Shown one piece after another: positions 16,265 through 22,607 of a stretch of DNA of 25,421 bases (position 1 is the stretch's first letter; each line of letters opens with the position of its first letter). The notes below the pieces were generated by a model. It searched no databases. It was not told where the DNA came from and was given only the letters and a program-made list of their open reading frames with translations. The translations under genes and the position numbers were made by a program. Source of the stretch: JBBKWG01 sp037968835 (GTDB taxonomy: Bacteria > Pseudomonadota > Alphaproteobacteria > Rhodobacterales > Rhodobacteraceae); contig JBBKWG010000136.1 in NCBI GenBank assembly GCA_037968835.1, positions 1 to 25,421 on the forward strand, read 5' to 3'.

Positions 16265-16675
16265 TCAGGTGATGCGGTCTTTCAGTGCCGCTTTGATTTC
16301 GTTAGTCGCCTGAAGGGCGCCTAGCACTTTGATTGATCCGATGGTCGCCAGCGCGAGTTCGGCCGATACATCGGGCGCGATCCTTGCAAGGCCGACCACG
16401 CGGATGTCGAGTATTTCATTCTTGGCCCGCAGTGACTCAAGATCCTCGCGAGACAGATCCATCAAACCAAGCTCAAGCATGTTGCGCTTGATCGAACGTG
16501 AAACCTGCTCCTGTTCGACTGAAAGCTGGTTGCGGATTGCCGTGCGGATAAAGTCGGTGCGGTTCGAATAGAAGCCCTCAAGAACAAGCAGGTCGATACG
16601 GCCAAGGTCGACATGGCCGAGATTGATGGTGATCTTCTCATTCTCAGGAGGTCTTAATTGTTGAACCTTGGCCAA
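16265..16675 (-). CDS. CopG-type ribbon-helix-helix transcriptional regulator
   Basis: A 136-residue protein (from TTG 16675) with an N-terminal ribbon-helix-helix fold: strand EKITINLG (13-20), helix 1 RIDLLVLEGF and helix 2 NRTDFIRTAIRNQL (38-51). The C-terminal half (about 60-136) is a hydrophobic, possibly ligand-binding or oligomerising extension of unknown type. The longest ORF runs to a GTG at 16714, but its extra 13 residues have no RHH character and cover a palindrome; TTG at 16675 has GGAGA six bases upstream and gives the natural opening MAKVQQLRPPENEKITINL. It heads the operon with the esterase and the C45-type hydrolase and is likely their repressor and its own. Confidence 0.8.
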   Translation of the reverse strand: MAKVQQLRPPENEKITINLGHVDLGRIDLLVLEGFYSNRTDFIRTAIRNQLSVEQEQVSRSIKRNMLELGLMDLSREDLESLRAKNEILDIRVVGLARIAPDVSAELALATIGSIKVLGALQATNEIKAALKDRIT

Positions 16676-16684
16676 ATCATTTCT

Positions 16685-16700
16685 CCATCCATGTGGATGG
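16685..16700. promoter_or_regulatory. Palindrome, probable RHH operator
   Basis: CCATCCA-TG-TGGATGG is a perfect dyad with 7-bp arms, 9 nt upstream of the TTG start of the RHH regulator and overlapping its ribosome-site region. A further TGGA half site follows at 16705-16708. RHH proteins bind short palindromic or tandem half sites, commonly over their own promoter. The operator role is inferred from position and symmetry. Confidence 0.55.
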
Positions 16701-16787
16701 TATATGGAGTTCACTCAGATGGCGTCAAGTATCGACGCGGGGAAAATGCAGGTGACTTTACGTCCGACTTTCGGCGCTGTTTGGCAA

Positions 16788-16806
16788 AGCTCACTATCCG
16801 TGAGCT
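16788..16806 (-). terminator. Hairpin at the end of the AI-2E permease gene
   Basis: AGCTCAC (16788-16794) and GTGAGCT (16800-16806) form a perfect 7-bp stem with a 5-nt loop, overlapping the stop codon at 16805-16807. On the minus strand it is followed by only TTG, so it is a weak intrinsic terminator at best. It marks the probable end of the five-gene membrane operon. Confidence 0.5.
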
Positions 16807-17947
16807 ATGACGCGGGAGAAGTCGCCGGAGTATCCTCTTTGACGACGACCTCATCGCGACCGCTTAGGAAACTCGACAGCGTTGATAGGGATTCGACATT
16901 GTCGGCCACGACTTTCAGCACGACCAGCGCAGGGACTGCGAGAAGTGCGCCTGGAATTCCCCAAAGCCACGCCCAGAAAATCACCGTGACGAAAACCGAA
17001 ATCGTATTCAGGTTCAGCCGTTTTCCGAGCAGAACCGGGGTGATGAAATGGCCTTCGAGCGTAGTCAGGGACAGATACGACAGCGGTGCAAGTGCCGCGT
17101 AGCTCAGCGTGTCAAATGTAACGATTGCAACGCCAGCGACAGCAAGAACACCGACGATCGCGCCTATAAACGGAATGAAATTCAGAAGAAACGCGAGAAA
17201 GCCCCAAAGGTACGGATACGGCATCCCGACAACGAAAAGTGCCATCGTGATCGCCACGCCGAGCATGGCATTGATAGACGCGATAGAGAGCAAATAATGT
17301 GAAATCCGCCGTTCGATGTCATAGACAATCGTAAGCGCCTTCTTCTTGTCTCGCATCTTAGGAAACGCCTGTACGAGCTTGATGTAAAACAGGTTTCCCG
17401 ACGCGAGAATGAAAAACGCCAGCACCATCCCGACGCCCAGTGACGTCAGGAATGCGGCTACATTGCTGATGGCCGAGCTCAAAAGCGGTGGCTGTTGGAC
17501 AGATACTTTTTGAACGTCACCTTCGGTGGGCTGTGCGAGTTCTTCAACCTCTTTTGTTGCATCCTTCACGGCTTCAACCGATGTCATGACACTAGAAAGG
17601 CGGTCGCGGATTTCGTTGCCAAGATCGGGCAGCTCTGTCACCCAGCCCGAGACGGTTCCGCTGAGCAGCAACGTCATCACTCCCAGTGAAGCGAGCAACC
17701 CGAAGATAAGGAAGCCTGCTGAAATGTATGACGCGATGCCAAACCGACTGGCTCCGCGCACGAGGGGACTGAGGGTTAGCGCAAGCAGCACTCCCAGCAC
17801 CAACGGCAACAACATGGACTTCGCGAAATAAGCCACTGCGAACAGCATGAGGATCAGGATTGCCCAAAGAATTTGTCTTATCTTTTTCAACTGGACAGAC
17901 GCGGGATTCTGGTCTGGTGAAGTCTCGATGTTCTGAATGTCACTCAA
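16805..17947 (-). CDS. AI-2E family transporter (YdiK/PerM-like permease)
   Basis: A 380-residue polytopic membrane protein of the AI-2E/PerM family. After a short charged N-terminus come two adjacent helices (WAILILMLFAVAYFAKSML...LVLGVLLALTLSPLVRG), then GLLASLGVMTLLLSG, a soluble insert (about 110-170), and the C-terminal bundle with the family-typical FLAFLLNFIPFIGAIVGVL and LEGHFITPVLLGKRLNLN motif. Members export small molecules or ions; AI-2 transport itself is documented for few of them. The longest ORF begins at 18013 inside the upstream gene; TTG at 17947, overlapping the yihY-like stop by 8 nt with AAGG upstream, gives the normal family length and was chosen. It is the last gene of the operon. 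Confidence 0.88.
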   Translation of the reverse strand: MSDIQNIETSPDQNPASVQLKKIRQILWAILILMLFAVAYFAKSMLLPLVLGVLLALTLSPLVRGASRFGIASYISAGFLIFGLLASLGVMTLLLSGTVSGWVTELPDLGNEIRDRLSSVMTSVEAVKDATKEVEELAQPTEGDVQKVSVQQPPLLSSAISNVAAFLTSLGVGMVLAFFILASGNLFYIKLVQAFPKMRDKKKALTIVYDIERRISHYLLSIASINAMLGVAITMALFVVGMPYPYLWGFLAFLLNFIPFIGAIVGVLAVAGVAIVTFDTLSYAALAPLSYLSLTTLEGHFITPVLLGKRLNLNTISVFVTVIFWAWLWGIPGALLAVPALVVLKVVADNVESLSTLSSFLSGRDEVVVKEDTPATSPAS

Positions 17948-18893
17948 CGGCTTCGGCCTTGTAAGAGTCGGCAGCCGTCGCACCCCGAGAGCCCAACGGC
18001 ATATCTTGACCAACTGTGGTGTCGTATTGTGTTTGCGCCTCGGCCTCGGAGTTCAACTCGGCACCAAGCAAAATGGCGTAGGCCGAAATCCATAGCCAGA
18101 ACAGCAGGACTATCGCTCCCGCGAGTGTTCCGAAGGTCTCGTTATAGCTTCCGAAGGTCTCGGCGTAGATGGCAAATCCGGCAGACCCCAGGATCCAGAG
18201 GATACATGCGAGCATCGCGCCAGGAAAAATCCACTTCCACTCTGCCGCACTTCGGTTCGGGCCGAACCTGTAGAGTGCCGATATTCCAAAAACTGTCGCC
18301 ACGAAAAGAATGACCCACTTTACAACCGAAATGAGCAATTCCGTGGTCCAGCCAAGCGATACAATCTCAAGCAGGCCCGGCAGGACCAGTATCGTCCCCA
18401 GCCCGAAAACCATTCCGATAACGAGCATGGCGGTCAATCCAAGGACCAGCGCTGTCCGGTGTATGAAGCCGCGCGTTTCCGTTTCGTTGTATGCGATGTT
18501 GAGTCCCTCAACGAGATTGCCTACGCCCTTGGAGGCGGAATAGATGGCCAGAGCCAATCCAACCAAAGCCGCAATACCAAGCCCTCCTTCCTGCGAACCG
18601 GCGATTTCTGTCGCCTGGCCAAGTATGATCTCTGCCGCCTGTTCAGGCAGAATGCTGGAGATGGTTCCAACCTGCGACGCGATGTCGGCAGGATCGAGAA
18701 ATATGCCGGAAATCGCCATGATTGCTGTGATCGCGGGGAAAAGGGCCATGATGCCGTAAAAGGCGATACCTGCGGCAATCAGACCAATTCGGTCCGAACC
18801 GATTTCAGATTTCACGCGCCAAAGAATTGACTTCCATCCCTGAATGCCAATTTCGGACGGACTTTCTGCCACCGCGCCGGTTGCATCATTCAT
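17940..18893 (-). CDS. YihY/BrkB family inner membrane protein
   Basis: A 317-residue polytopic membrane protein of the YihY/virulence factor BrkB family. Family features include AAGIAFYGIMALFPAITAIMA (40-60), the amphipathic ILPEQAAEIILGQ segment (82-94), a central helical block, WIFPGAMLACILWILGSAGFAIY, and YNETFGTLAGAIVLLFWLWISAYAILLGAELN near the C-terminus. Despite the older RNase BN name, members are membrane proteins of uncertain function. The ATG at 18893 has AGGAAAG 8 nt upstream. It follows the DUF3618 gene after 60 nt holding a GC-rich hairpin and overlaps the AI-2E permease gene by 8 nt. Confidence 0.92.
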   Translation of the reverse strand: MNDATGAVAESPSEIGIQGWKSILWRVKSEIGSDRIGLIAAGIAFYGIMALFPAITAIMAISGIFLDPADIASQVGTISSILPEQAAEIILGQATEIAGSQEGGLGIAALVGLALAIYSASKGVGNLVEGLNIAYNETETRGFIHRTALVLGLTAMLVIGMVFGLGTILVLPGLLEIVSLGWTTELLISVVKWVILFVATVFGISALYRFGPNRSAAEWKWIFPGAMLACILWILGSAGFAIYAETFGSYNETFGTLAGAIVLLFWLWISAYAILLGAELNSEAEAQTQYDTTVGQDMPLGSRGATAADSYKAEAVE

Positions 18894-18916
18894 TATGGAA
18901 CTTTCCTGAATTCGAT

Positions 18917-18941
18917 GGGCCGGGACATCGCGCCCCGGCCC
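18917..18941 (-). terminator. GC-rich hairpin between DUF3618 and yihY-like genes
   Basis: GGGCCGGG (18917-18924) and CCCGGCCC (18934-18941) form a perfect 8-bp all-GC stem with a 9-nt loop, 12 nt after the DUF3618 stop. No T-run follows on the minus strand. It could reduce read-through into the yihY-like gene or protect the upstream mRNA. Confidence 0.45.
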
Positions 18942-18953
18942 CTGATCGTGACA

Positions 18954-20258
18954 TCATGTGTCCGACTTGTTTGGCGACACCGAAGTCACCCCTTGAGAAG
19001 GCGCGGATGGTGCATTGCTGGCCGAGACATCGCCATGTTTGGCGGCCTCGTCCTTCGCTGCATTTTCCAGTCGGCTACCAGCATTCCGGGCTGCGTCAGC
19101 CAGTGAATGTTCGGCAGATTTATCGCCAGGCGTGCGTTTGTCCGCTTCGGTGCGTACGTCCTTGACGATATCCTTCGCTTCTTCCGCAACGGCATTCGCG
19201 ACGGATTTGGCACGGGTCATCTCGTGGCGATAGATACGCTCCGCTTCCCGGAACATCGCATCGCTTTGCTGCCCGATATTTTCGTCCTCATACCGGGTCC
19301 GTGGCAATGCGCCACCAAGTGCAGCGCCAACGGCCAAAGCCAAGGCTCCGACAACCAGCGGCTGATCCTCGAAGAAGTCACCGGCGCTGGCAGCACCACT
19401 TTGCACTGCACGCTTTGCTTTCTGGCGACCTATTATCGCGCGTTCGCGTGCCACGATGACCCGCGCTCGAGCTGCTTCGCTCAAGTTCTCGGTGCCCTCG
19501 GCGATACCGCTATATGCCCGCGATAGGGCGGAAGCTGCGCTTGAAGCCCCAGCCGAAACCGCACTGGCTGCGTCAGACGCGCCGGAGGCGATGCCACTGG
19601 CCACACGTGACGCACCGGATGAAACGCTTTCCGCCGCGCCTTTAGCATTTTCCGAGACACTCGATTGCGCCTGAGAAGACCGTTCAGCCATCTTCACGTG
19701 GGCAGCTTCAACACGCTCTTTGAACGAACGGCTGTCGTCATCGTCGTCGTCATCAAGTTCGTGATAGCCGACGTCACCGTAATCGGGATCGGAGCTTGGT
19801 CGCGACCAGTTCTGCGCACTCGGATAGGTCCGGACGCTTTCAGTCGAACGGATTCGATCCCTGCGGTCAACGGGGCGCGCTGAATCGTAAATCGCATCGT
19901 ATGCGGAATCGTCGGCGTCGATTTCGTCGAAGCCACCGAATCCGTTCTGATCCGTTTTGGTCAGATACCGGCTACGGGGCGAGCGAACATCTTCGACTTG
20001 GTACGATGTATTCGAGCGTCCGAAGATCATCCACGCCAGACCAACTCCGGTCAAAGCCAGTCCAATCGGATTTTCCTTGACCGATCGCGTAACCGCGCGC
20101 CCGATGTCGCCACCGTGGTCGCGAAACTGGTTGGAGATTTGACGAACAACCTCTTCTGGCGTGAAACGATCCTGAATCGTTTCAATCGTCTCGGAAAGCT
20201 GCGCGCGTTCACGCTCGATTTCTCGTTCGATCTCTGTCGCTGATTTCTGTTCAGACAT
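18954..20258 (-). CDS. DUF3618 domain protein with two membrane segments and a long Ala/Ser-rich linker
   Basis: A 434-residue protein starting with a DUF3618 domain: TEIEREIERERAQLSETIET (8-27), typical of the family, then ENPIGLALTGVGLAWMIFG (62-80), a short membrane segment. A disordered region follows with an Asp run (169-175), then a helical Ala/Ser/Gly-rich stretch (about 195-260) with quasi-repeats such as GASRVASGIASGASDAASAVS. A second membrane segment DQPLVVGALALAVGAALGGALP (298-319) resembles the ElaB/YqjD anchor. The tail is amphipathic and charged (335-434). Ordinary DUF3618 proteins are far shorter, so this looks like a fusion or an expanded member. The ATG has AAGGAGG upstream; its start overlaps the holin-like gene by 8 nt. 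Probable envelope-associated stress protein; the mechanism is unknown. Confidence 0.8.
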   Translation of the reverse strand: MSEQKSATEIEREIERERAQLSETIETIQDRFTPEEVVRQISNQFRDHGGDIGRAVTRSVKENPIGLALTGVGLAWMIFGRSNTSYQVEDVRSPRSRYLTKTDQNGFGGFDEIDADDSAYDAIYDSARPVDRRDRIRSTESVRTYPSAQNWSRPSSDPDYGDVGYHELDDDDDDDSRSFKERVEAAHVKMAERSSQAQSSVSENAKGAAESVSSGASRVASGIASGASDAASAVSAGASSAASALSRAYSGIAEGTENLSEAARARVIVARERAIIGRQKAKRAVQSGAASAGDFFEDQPLVVGALALAVGAALGGALPRTRYEDENIGQQSDAMFREAERIYRHEMTRAKSVANAVAEEAKDIVKDVRTEADKRTPGDKSAEHSLADAARNAGSRLENAAKDEAAKHGDVSASNAPSAPSQGVTSVSPNKSDT

Positions 20259-20649
20259 TGCTAGCCTCCTTCACGGCTTCGACGTCACGTTTCACATTTT
20301 CTGCAGCCCGGCTCGGCGCGATGCTGGTCAATTTCAGCTTCGCGATTCCGCTCGTCGCCATGACATAGGCGATGATGCAGAAGATGATGCCGACAAGAAG
20401 TGCTGACCAGATTGCGGGTAGTCCGGCAGCGGTAATTGCCGCCACAAGTGCGCCGGTCAAAACGTTCAGCGCAGTGATAAGGAAAACTGCGGCCGCTATG
20501 ACAAGACCGATCCCCATCAAGGCGCCGTCGATGTTTTCGTTCATTTCGGCGCGGGCAAGGTCGATTTCTTTGCGCACCAAAGCACTGACATGGCTAAGCG
20601 CGTCGCCAATCAGGCTGGAAGTTGATTTGTTTTTATCTTCGAGACTCAT
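20251..20649 (-). CDS. Phage-holin-like / YqjE-type inner membrane protein
   Basis: A 132-residue protein of the Phage_holin_3_6/YqjE group. An N-terminal amphipathic segment with SSLIGDALSHVSALVRKEIDLARAEM (11-36) is the family hallmark; two hydrophobic hairpin helices follow (about 43-70 and 79-100), then a charged C-terminus. In Enterobacteria the homologous yqjE lies between yqjD and yqjK, and this gene likewise sits between a YqjD-like and a DUF3618 gene. Despite the name it is not a lysis holin: there are no phage genes nearby. CGGAGG precedes the ATG. It begins 2 nt after the upstream stop. Confidence 0.87.
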   Translation of the reverse strand: MSLEDKNKSTSSLIGDALSHVSALVRKEIDLARAEMNENIDGALMGIGLVIAAAVFLITALNVLTGALVAAITAAGLPAIWSALLVGIIFCIIAYVMATSGIAKLKLTSIAPSRAAENVKRDVEAVKEASNV

Positions 20650-20651
20650 TT

Positions 20652-21164
20652 TTAAACCTCCGAATTTCTGGAAGGACGCGTTGAAGGCAGTTCACCTTGC
20701 GAACCCGAATAGCCGTCGGTTCGCGCTTCCAGTCTGTCGTCACGCGCCCGGTCCTTGGCGCTCGCTTTCGCAAGACGTGCAGCCGTAAACCCGATCAAGG
20801 CTGCGCCCCCGAGAAACGCGATTGGGTTGCGACGTGCGAACCCCGAGACTTCGCGGGACAACTCAGCGAGATCTTTTGACCGGATCGCATCGGAAGCATC
20901 GGCAAAGCCACTGGCAATCTGGGACATCGTTCTGGCTTGGGGGGACCCGTCGCGCATGTCATCGGCTGCTTTGCGCAGCGAGTCAGCGATCGACGAAACT
21001 TCGTCGGCCGCTTCATTGCGCTTGTTGGCTGTCGCATTCTGGACGGAGGATTTGACCTCCTCCGCCGTCTGGCTCGCCTTTGTCTTCAGATCGTCGGCAA
21101 GCGACTTGGCGGCAGCTTCCGCTTCAGTTTCCGAGGCGTTCTGTTTTGCTTGTTCGTTCTGCAT
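20652..21164 (-). CDS. ElaB/YqjD-like (DUF883-type) membrane-anchored stress protein
   Basis: A 170-residue protein with a long charged helical N-terminus rich in Ala, Glu, Lys and Ser (1-110) and one C-terminal membrane segment NPIAFLGGAALIGFTAARLAK (113-133), followed by a basic tail. This is the layout of ElaB/YqjD proteins, which in E. coli are RpoS-dependent, tail-anchored in the inner membrane and bind stationary-phase ribosomes; whether that holds here is unknown. ATG at 21164 has a perfect AGGAGG; the longer ORF to 21281 would begin inside the promoter region. First gene of the five-gene operon behind the EcfG-type promoter about 90 nt upstream. Confidence 0.82.
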   Translation of the reverse strand: MQNEQAKQNASETEAEAAAKSLADDLKTKASQTAEEVKSSVQNATANKRNEAADEVSSIADSLRKAADDMRDGSPQARTMSQIASGFADASDAIRSKDLAELSREVSGFARRNPIAFLGGAALIGFTAARLAKASAKDRARDDRLEARTDGYSGSQGELPSTRPSRNSEV

Positions 21165-21253
21165 CTTTTCCTCCTGGCGGACGTGACGTATCGAACACGG
21201 AATCGCACTTCCCGTTTCATGATCGAGGTCACTCTTTGGATTTCTGCATTGAT

Positions 21254-21279
21254 AACGGGGGGACGATTGGGATTGTTCC
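21254..21279 (-). promoter_or_regulatory. EcfG-type (general stress sigma factor) promoter
   Basis: On the minus strand GGAAC (21279-21275), a 17-nt spacer and CGTT (21257-21254) match the GGAAC-N16/17-CGTT consensus of the alphaproteobacterial general stress sigma factor EcfG. Transcription would start at about 21245, leaving a leader of about 80 nt before the YqjD-like start at 21164. Encoded products (YqjD-like, YqjE-like, YihY) fit a stress regulon. The match is exact to consensus, but activity is inferred. Confidence 0.75.
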
Positions 21280-21453
21280 ACGCCCTTGCGAAATTCTTTA
21301 CGAGCTTAAGCGGGGATGTTGACGCGAGCGCAATCGGATACCAGCGCAACAGCGATAGCTCGCGTAAGAGCGACGGCCCGTAGATTTCGGCAAGCGCGCC
21401 AGGTGCCGAGCGATTAGATGGCTCGAAGATCAGCGCCGTTTCCTTTTCTTCGC

Positions 21454-21557
21454 GGTGGACCAAGTCATACAGACTTCCCCTGCGTAACGGGAATGCGTAA
21501 AGTCCACCTATAAAGGGCGATCAGAAGAGTTCGAGAAGAACGACAACCGCCCTTTTT
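21454..21557 (+). promoter_or_regulatory. Structured leader/regulatory region of the sugar ABC operon
   Basis: Several inverted repeats are packed ahead of the binding-protein gene: GGTGGAC (21454-21460) with GTCCACC (21502-21508); AAGTC (21462-21466) with GACTT (21472-21476); TTCCC (21475-21479) with GGGAA (21489-21493); and AAAGGGCG (21512-21519) with CGCCCTTT (21548-21555), the last followed by two more T to give a run of five. TGCGTAA occurs twice, 13 bp apart (21481 and 21494). Depending on where transcription starts, this is either an operator/promoter region (TATAAA at 21510-21515 could be a -10) or an RNA leader ending in a terminator-like hairpin. The rest of the divergent region 21165-21453 holds the EcfG-type promoter and nothing else recognised. 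Confidence 0.45.
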
Positions 21558-21576
21558 CAACATTTGGGAGGTTAGA

Positions 21577-22587
21577 ATGAGAAAATTGATCACGGGCGCA
21601 ATTATCGCGCTTGCTACCGCGACATCCGCAACAACGACACTCGCCGAGACTTCGGACAAGCGTATTGCGCTGTCCAATAACTATGCAGGCAACTCGTGGC
21701 GACAAGCGATGCTCAAGAGTTGGGAAAAAGTTGCCGGCAAGGCCGCTGAGGACGGAATTGTCGCTGCGGCGGACGCCTTCACCACAGCCGAAAACCAGGT
21801 CACCGAACAGGCTGCACAGATCCAGAACCTCATCCTTCAGGGATATGATGCCATCGTCATCAACGCAGCTTCGCCCGAGGGTCTGAATGGCGCGGTCAAG
21901 GAGGCCTGCGATGCTGGCGTCACCGTTGTCAGCTTCGACGGGATTGTCACCGAGCCATGTGCATGGCGGATTGCCGTGGACTTCAAGCAAATGGGCAAGG
22001 ACGAAGTGCTCTATTTGTCAGACCGTCTGGACGGGGGGAATCTCCTGGAAATCCGAGGCTTGGCAGGCGTGTTTGTGGACGACGAAATCAGCGCTGGCAT
22101 ACACGACGGAGTAAGCGAGACCGGCAAATTCGAGATTGTCGGGTCGGTGCACGGCAACTGGGCGCAGGATGTCTCGCAAAAAGCAGTCGCCGGTATTCTG
22201 CCGTCACTGTCGGATATCGCCGCAGTCGTCACTCAAGGTGGTGACGGCTACGGTGCGGCGCAGGCATTCAAGGCAGCGGGCCGCGACATGCCGATTATCG
22301 TAATGGGCAACCGCCACGATGAACTGACGTGGTGGAAGGAACAAAAGGATGCCAACGGCTACGAGACGATGTCGGTCTCGATCGCACCGGGCGTCTCGAC
22401 CCTCGCCTTTTGGGTGGCGCAACAAATCCTCGACGGCGCTGATGTCCCCAAGGACCTGACCGTTCCGTTCCTGAGGATTGATCAGGACAATCTTGAAGAG
22501 AACCTGGCCAACACCGAAGAAGGTGGCGTCGCAAACGTCGAGTACGCGCTAGAGGACGCCCAGGCGGTCATCGAGGGCGCAATGTAA
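21577..22587 (+). CDS. Sugar ABC transporter substrate-binding protein (ribose/galactose class)
   Basis: A 336-residue periplasmic binding protein of the Peripla_BP_4 (RbsB/XylF/YtfQ-like) class. The signal peptide is MRKLITGAIIALATATSATT with probable cleavage after TLA (residue 23). Mature features: RIALSNNYAGNSWRQAML (first strand and ligand loop), QIQNLILQGYDAIVINAASPEG, GVTVVSFDGIV and VTQGGDGYGAAQAFKAAG, the usual motifs of lobes I and II. GGGAGG lies 6 nt before the ATG. It is followed by a fused double ATPase and two permeases. That gene order occurs in galactofuranose (Ytf), autoinducer-2 and other pentose/hexose importers, so the sugar cannot be named. Confidence 0.9.
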   Translation: MRKLITGAIIALATATSATTTLAETSDKRIALSNNYAGNSWRQAMLKSWEKVAGKAAEDGIVAAADAFTTAENQVTEQAAQIQNLILQGYDAIVINAASPEGLNGAVKEACDAGVTVVSFDGIVTEPCAWRIAVDFKQMGKDEVLYLSDRLDGGNLLEIRGLAGVFVDDEISAGIHDGVSETGKFEIVGSVHGNWAQDVSQKAVAGILPSLSDIAAVVTQGGDGYGAAQAFKAAGRDMPIIVMGNRHDELTWWKEQKDANGYETMSVSIAPGVSTLAFWVAQQILDGADVPKDLTVPFLRIDQDNLEENLANTEEGGVANVEYALEDAQAVIEGAM

Positions 22588-22607
22588 GCCGGGCAGCGTC
22601 CCAGCGC

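Noticed and set aside
20251..20649. Holin gene as a sign of prophage
   Set aside because: The protein is of the YqjE-like holin superfamily type found in stress operons; no endolysin, capsid, integrase or attachment site is present nearby.
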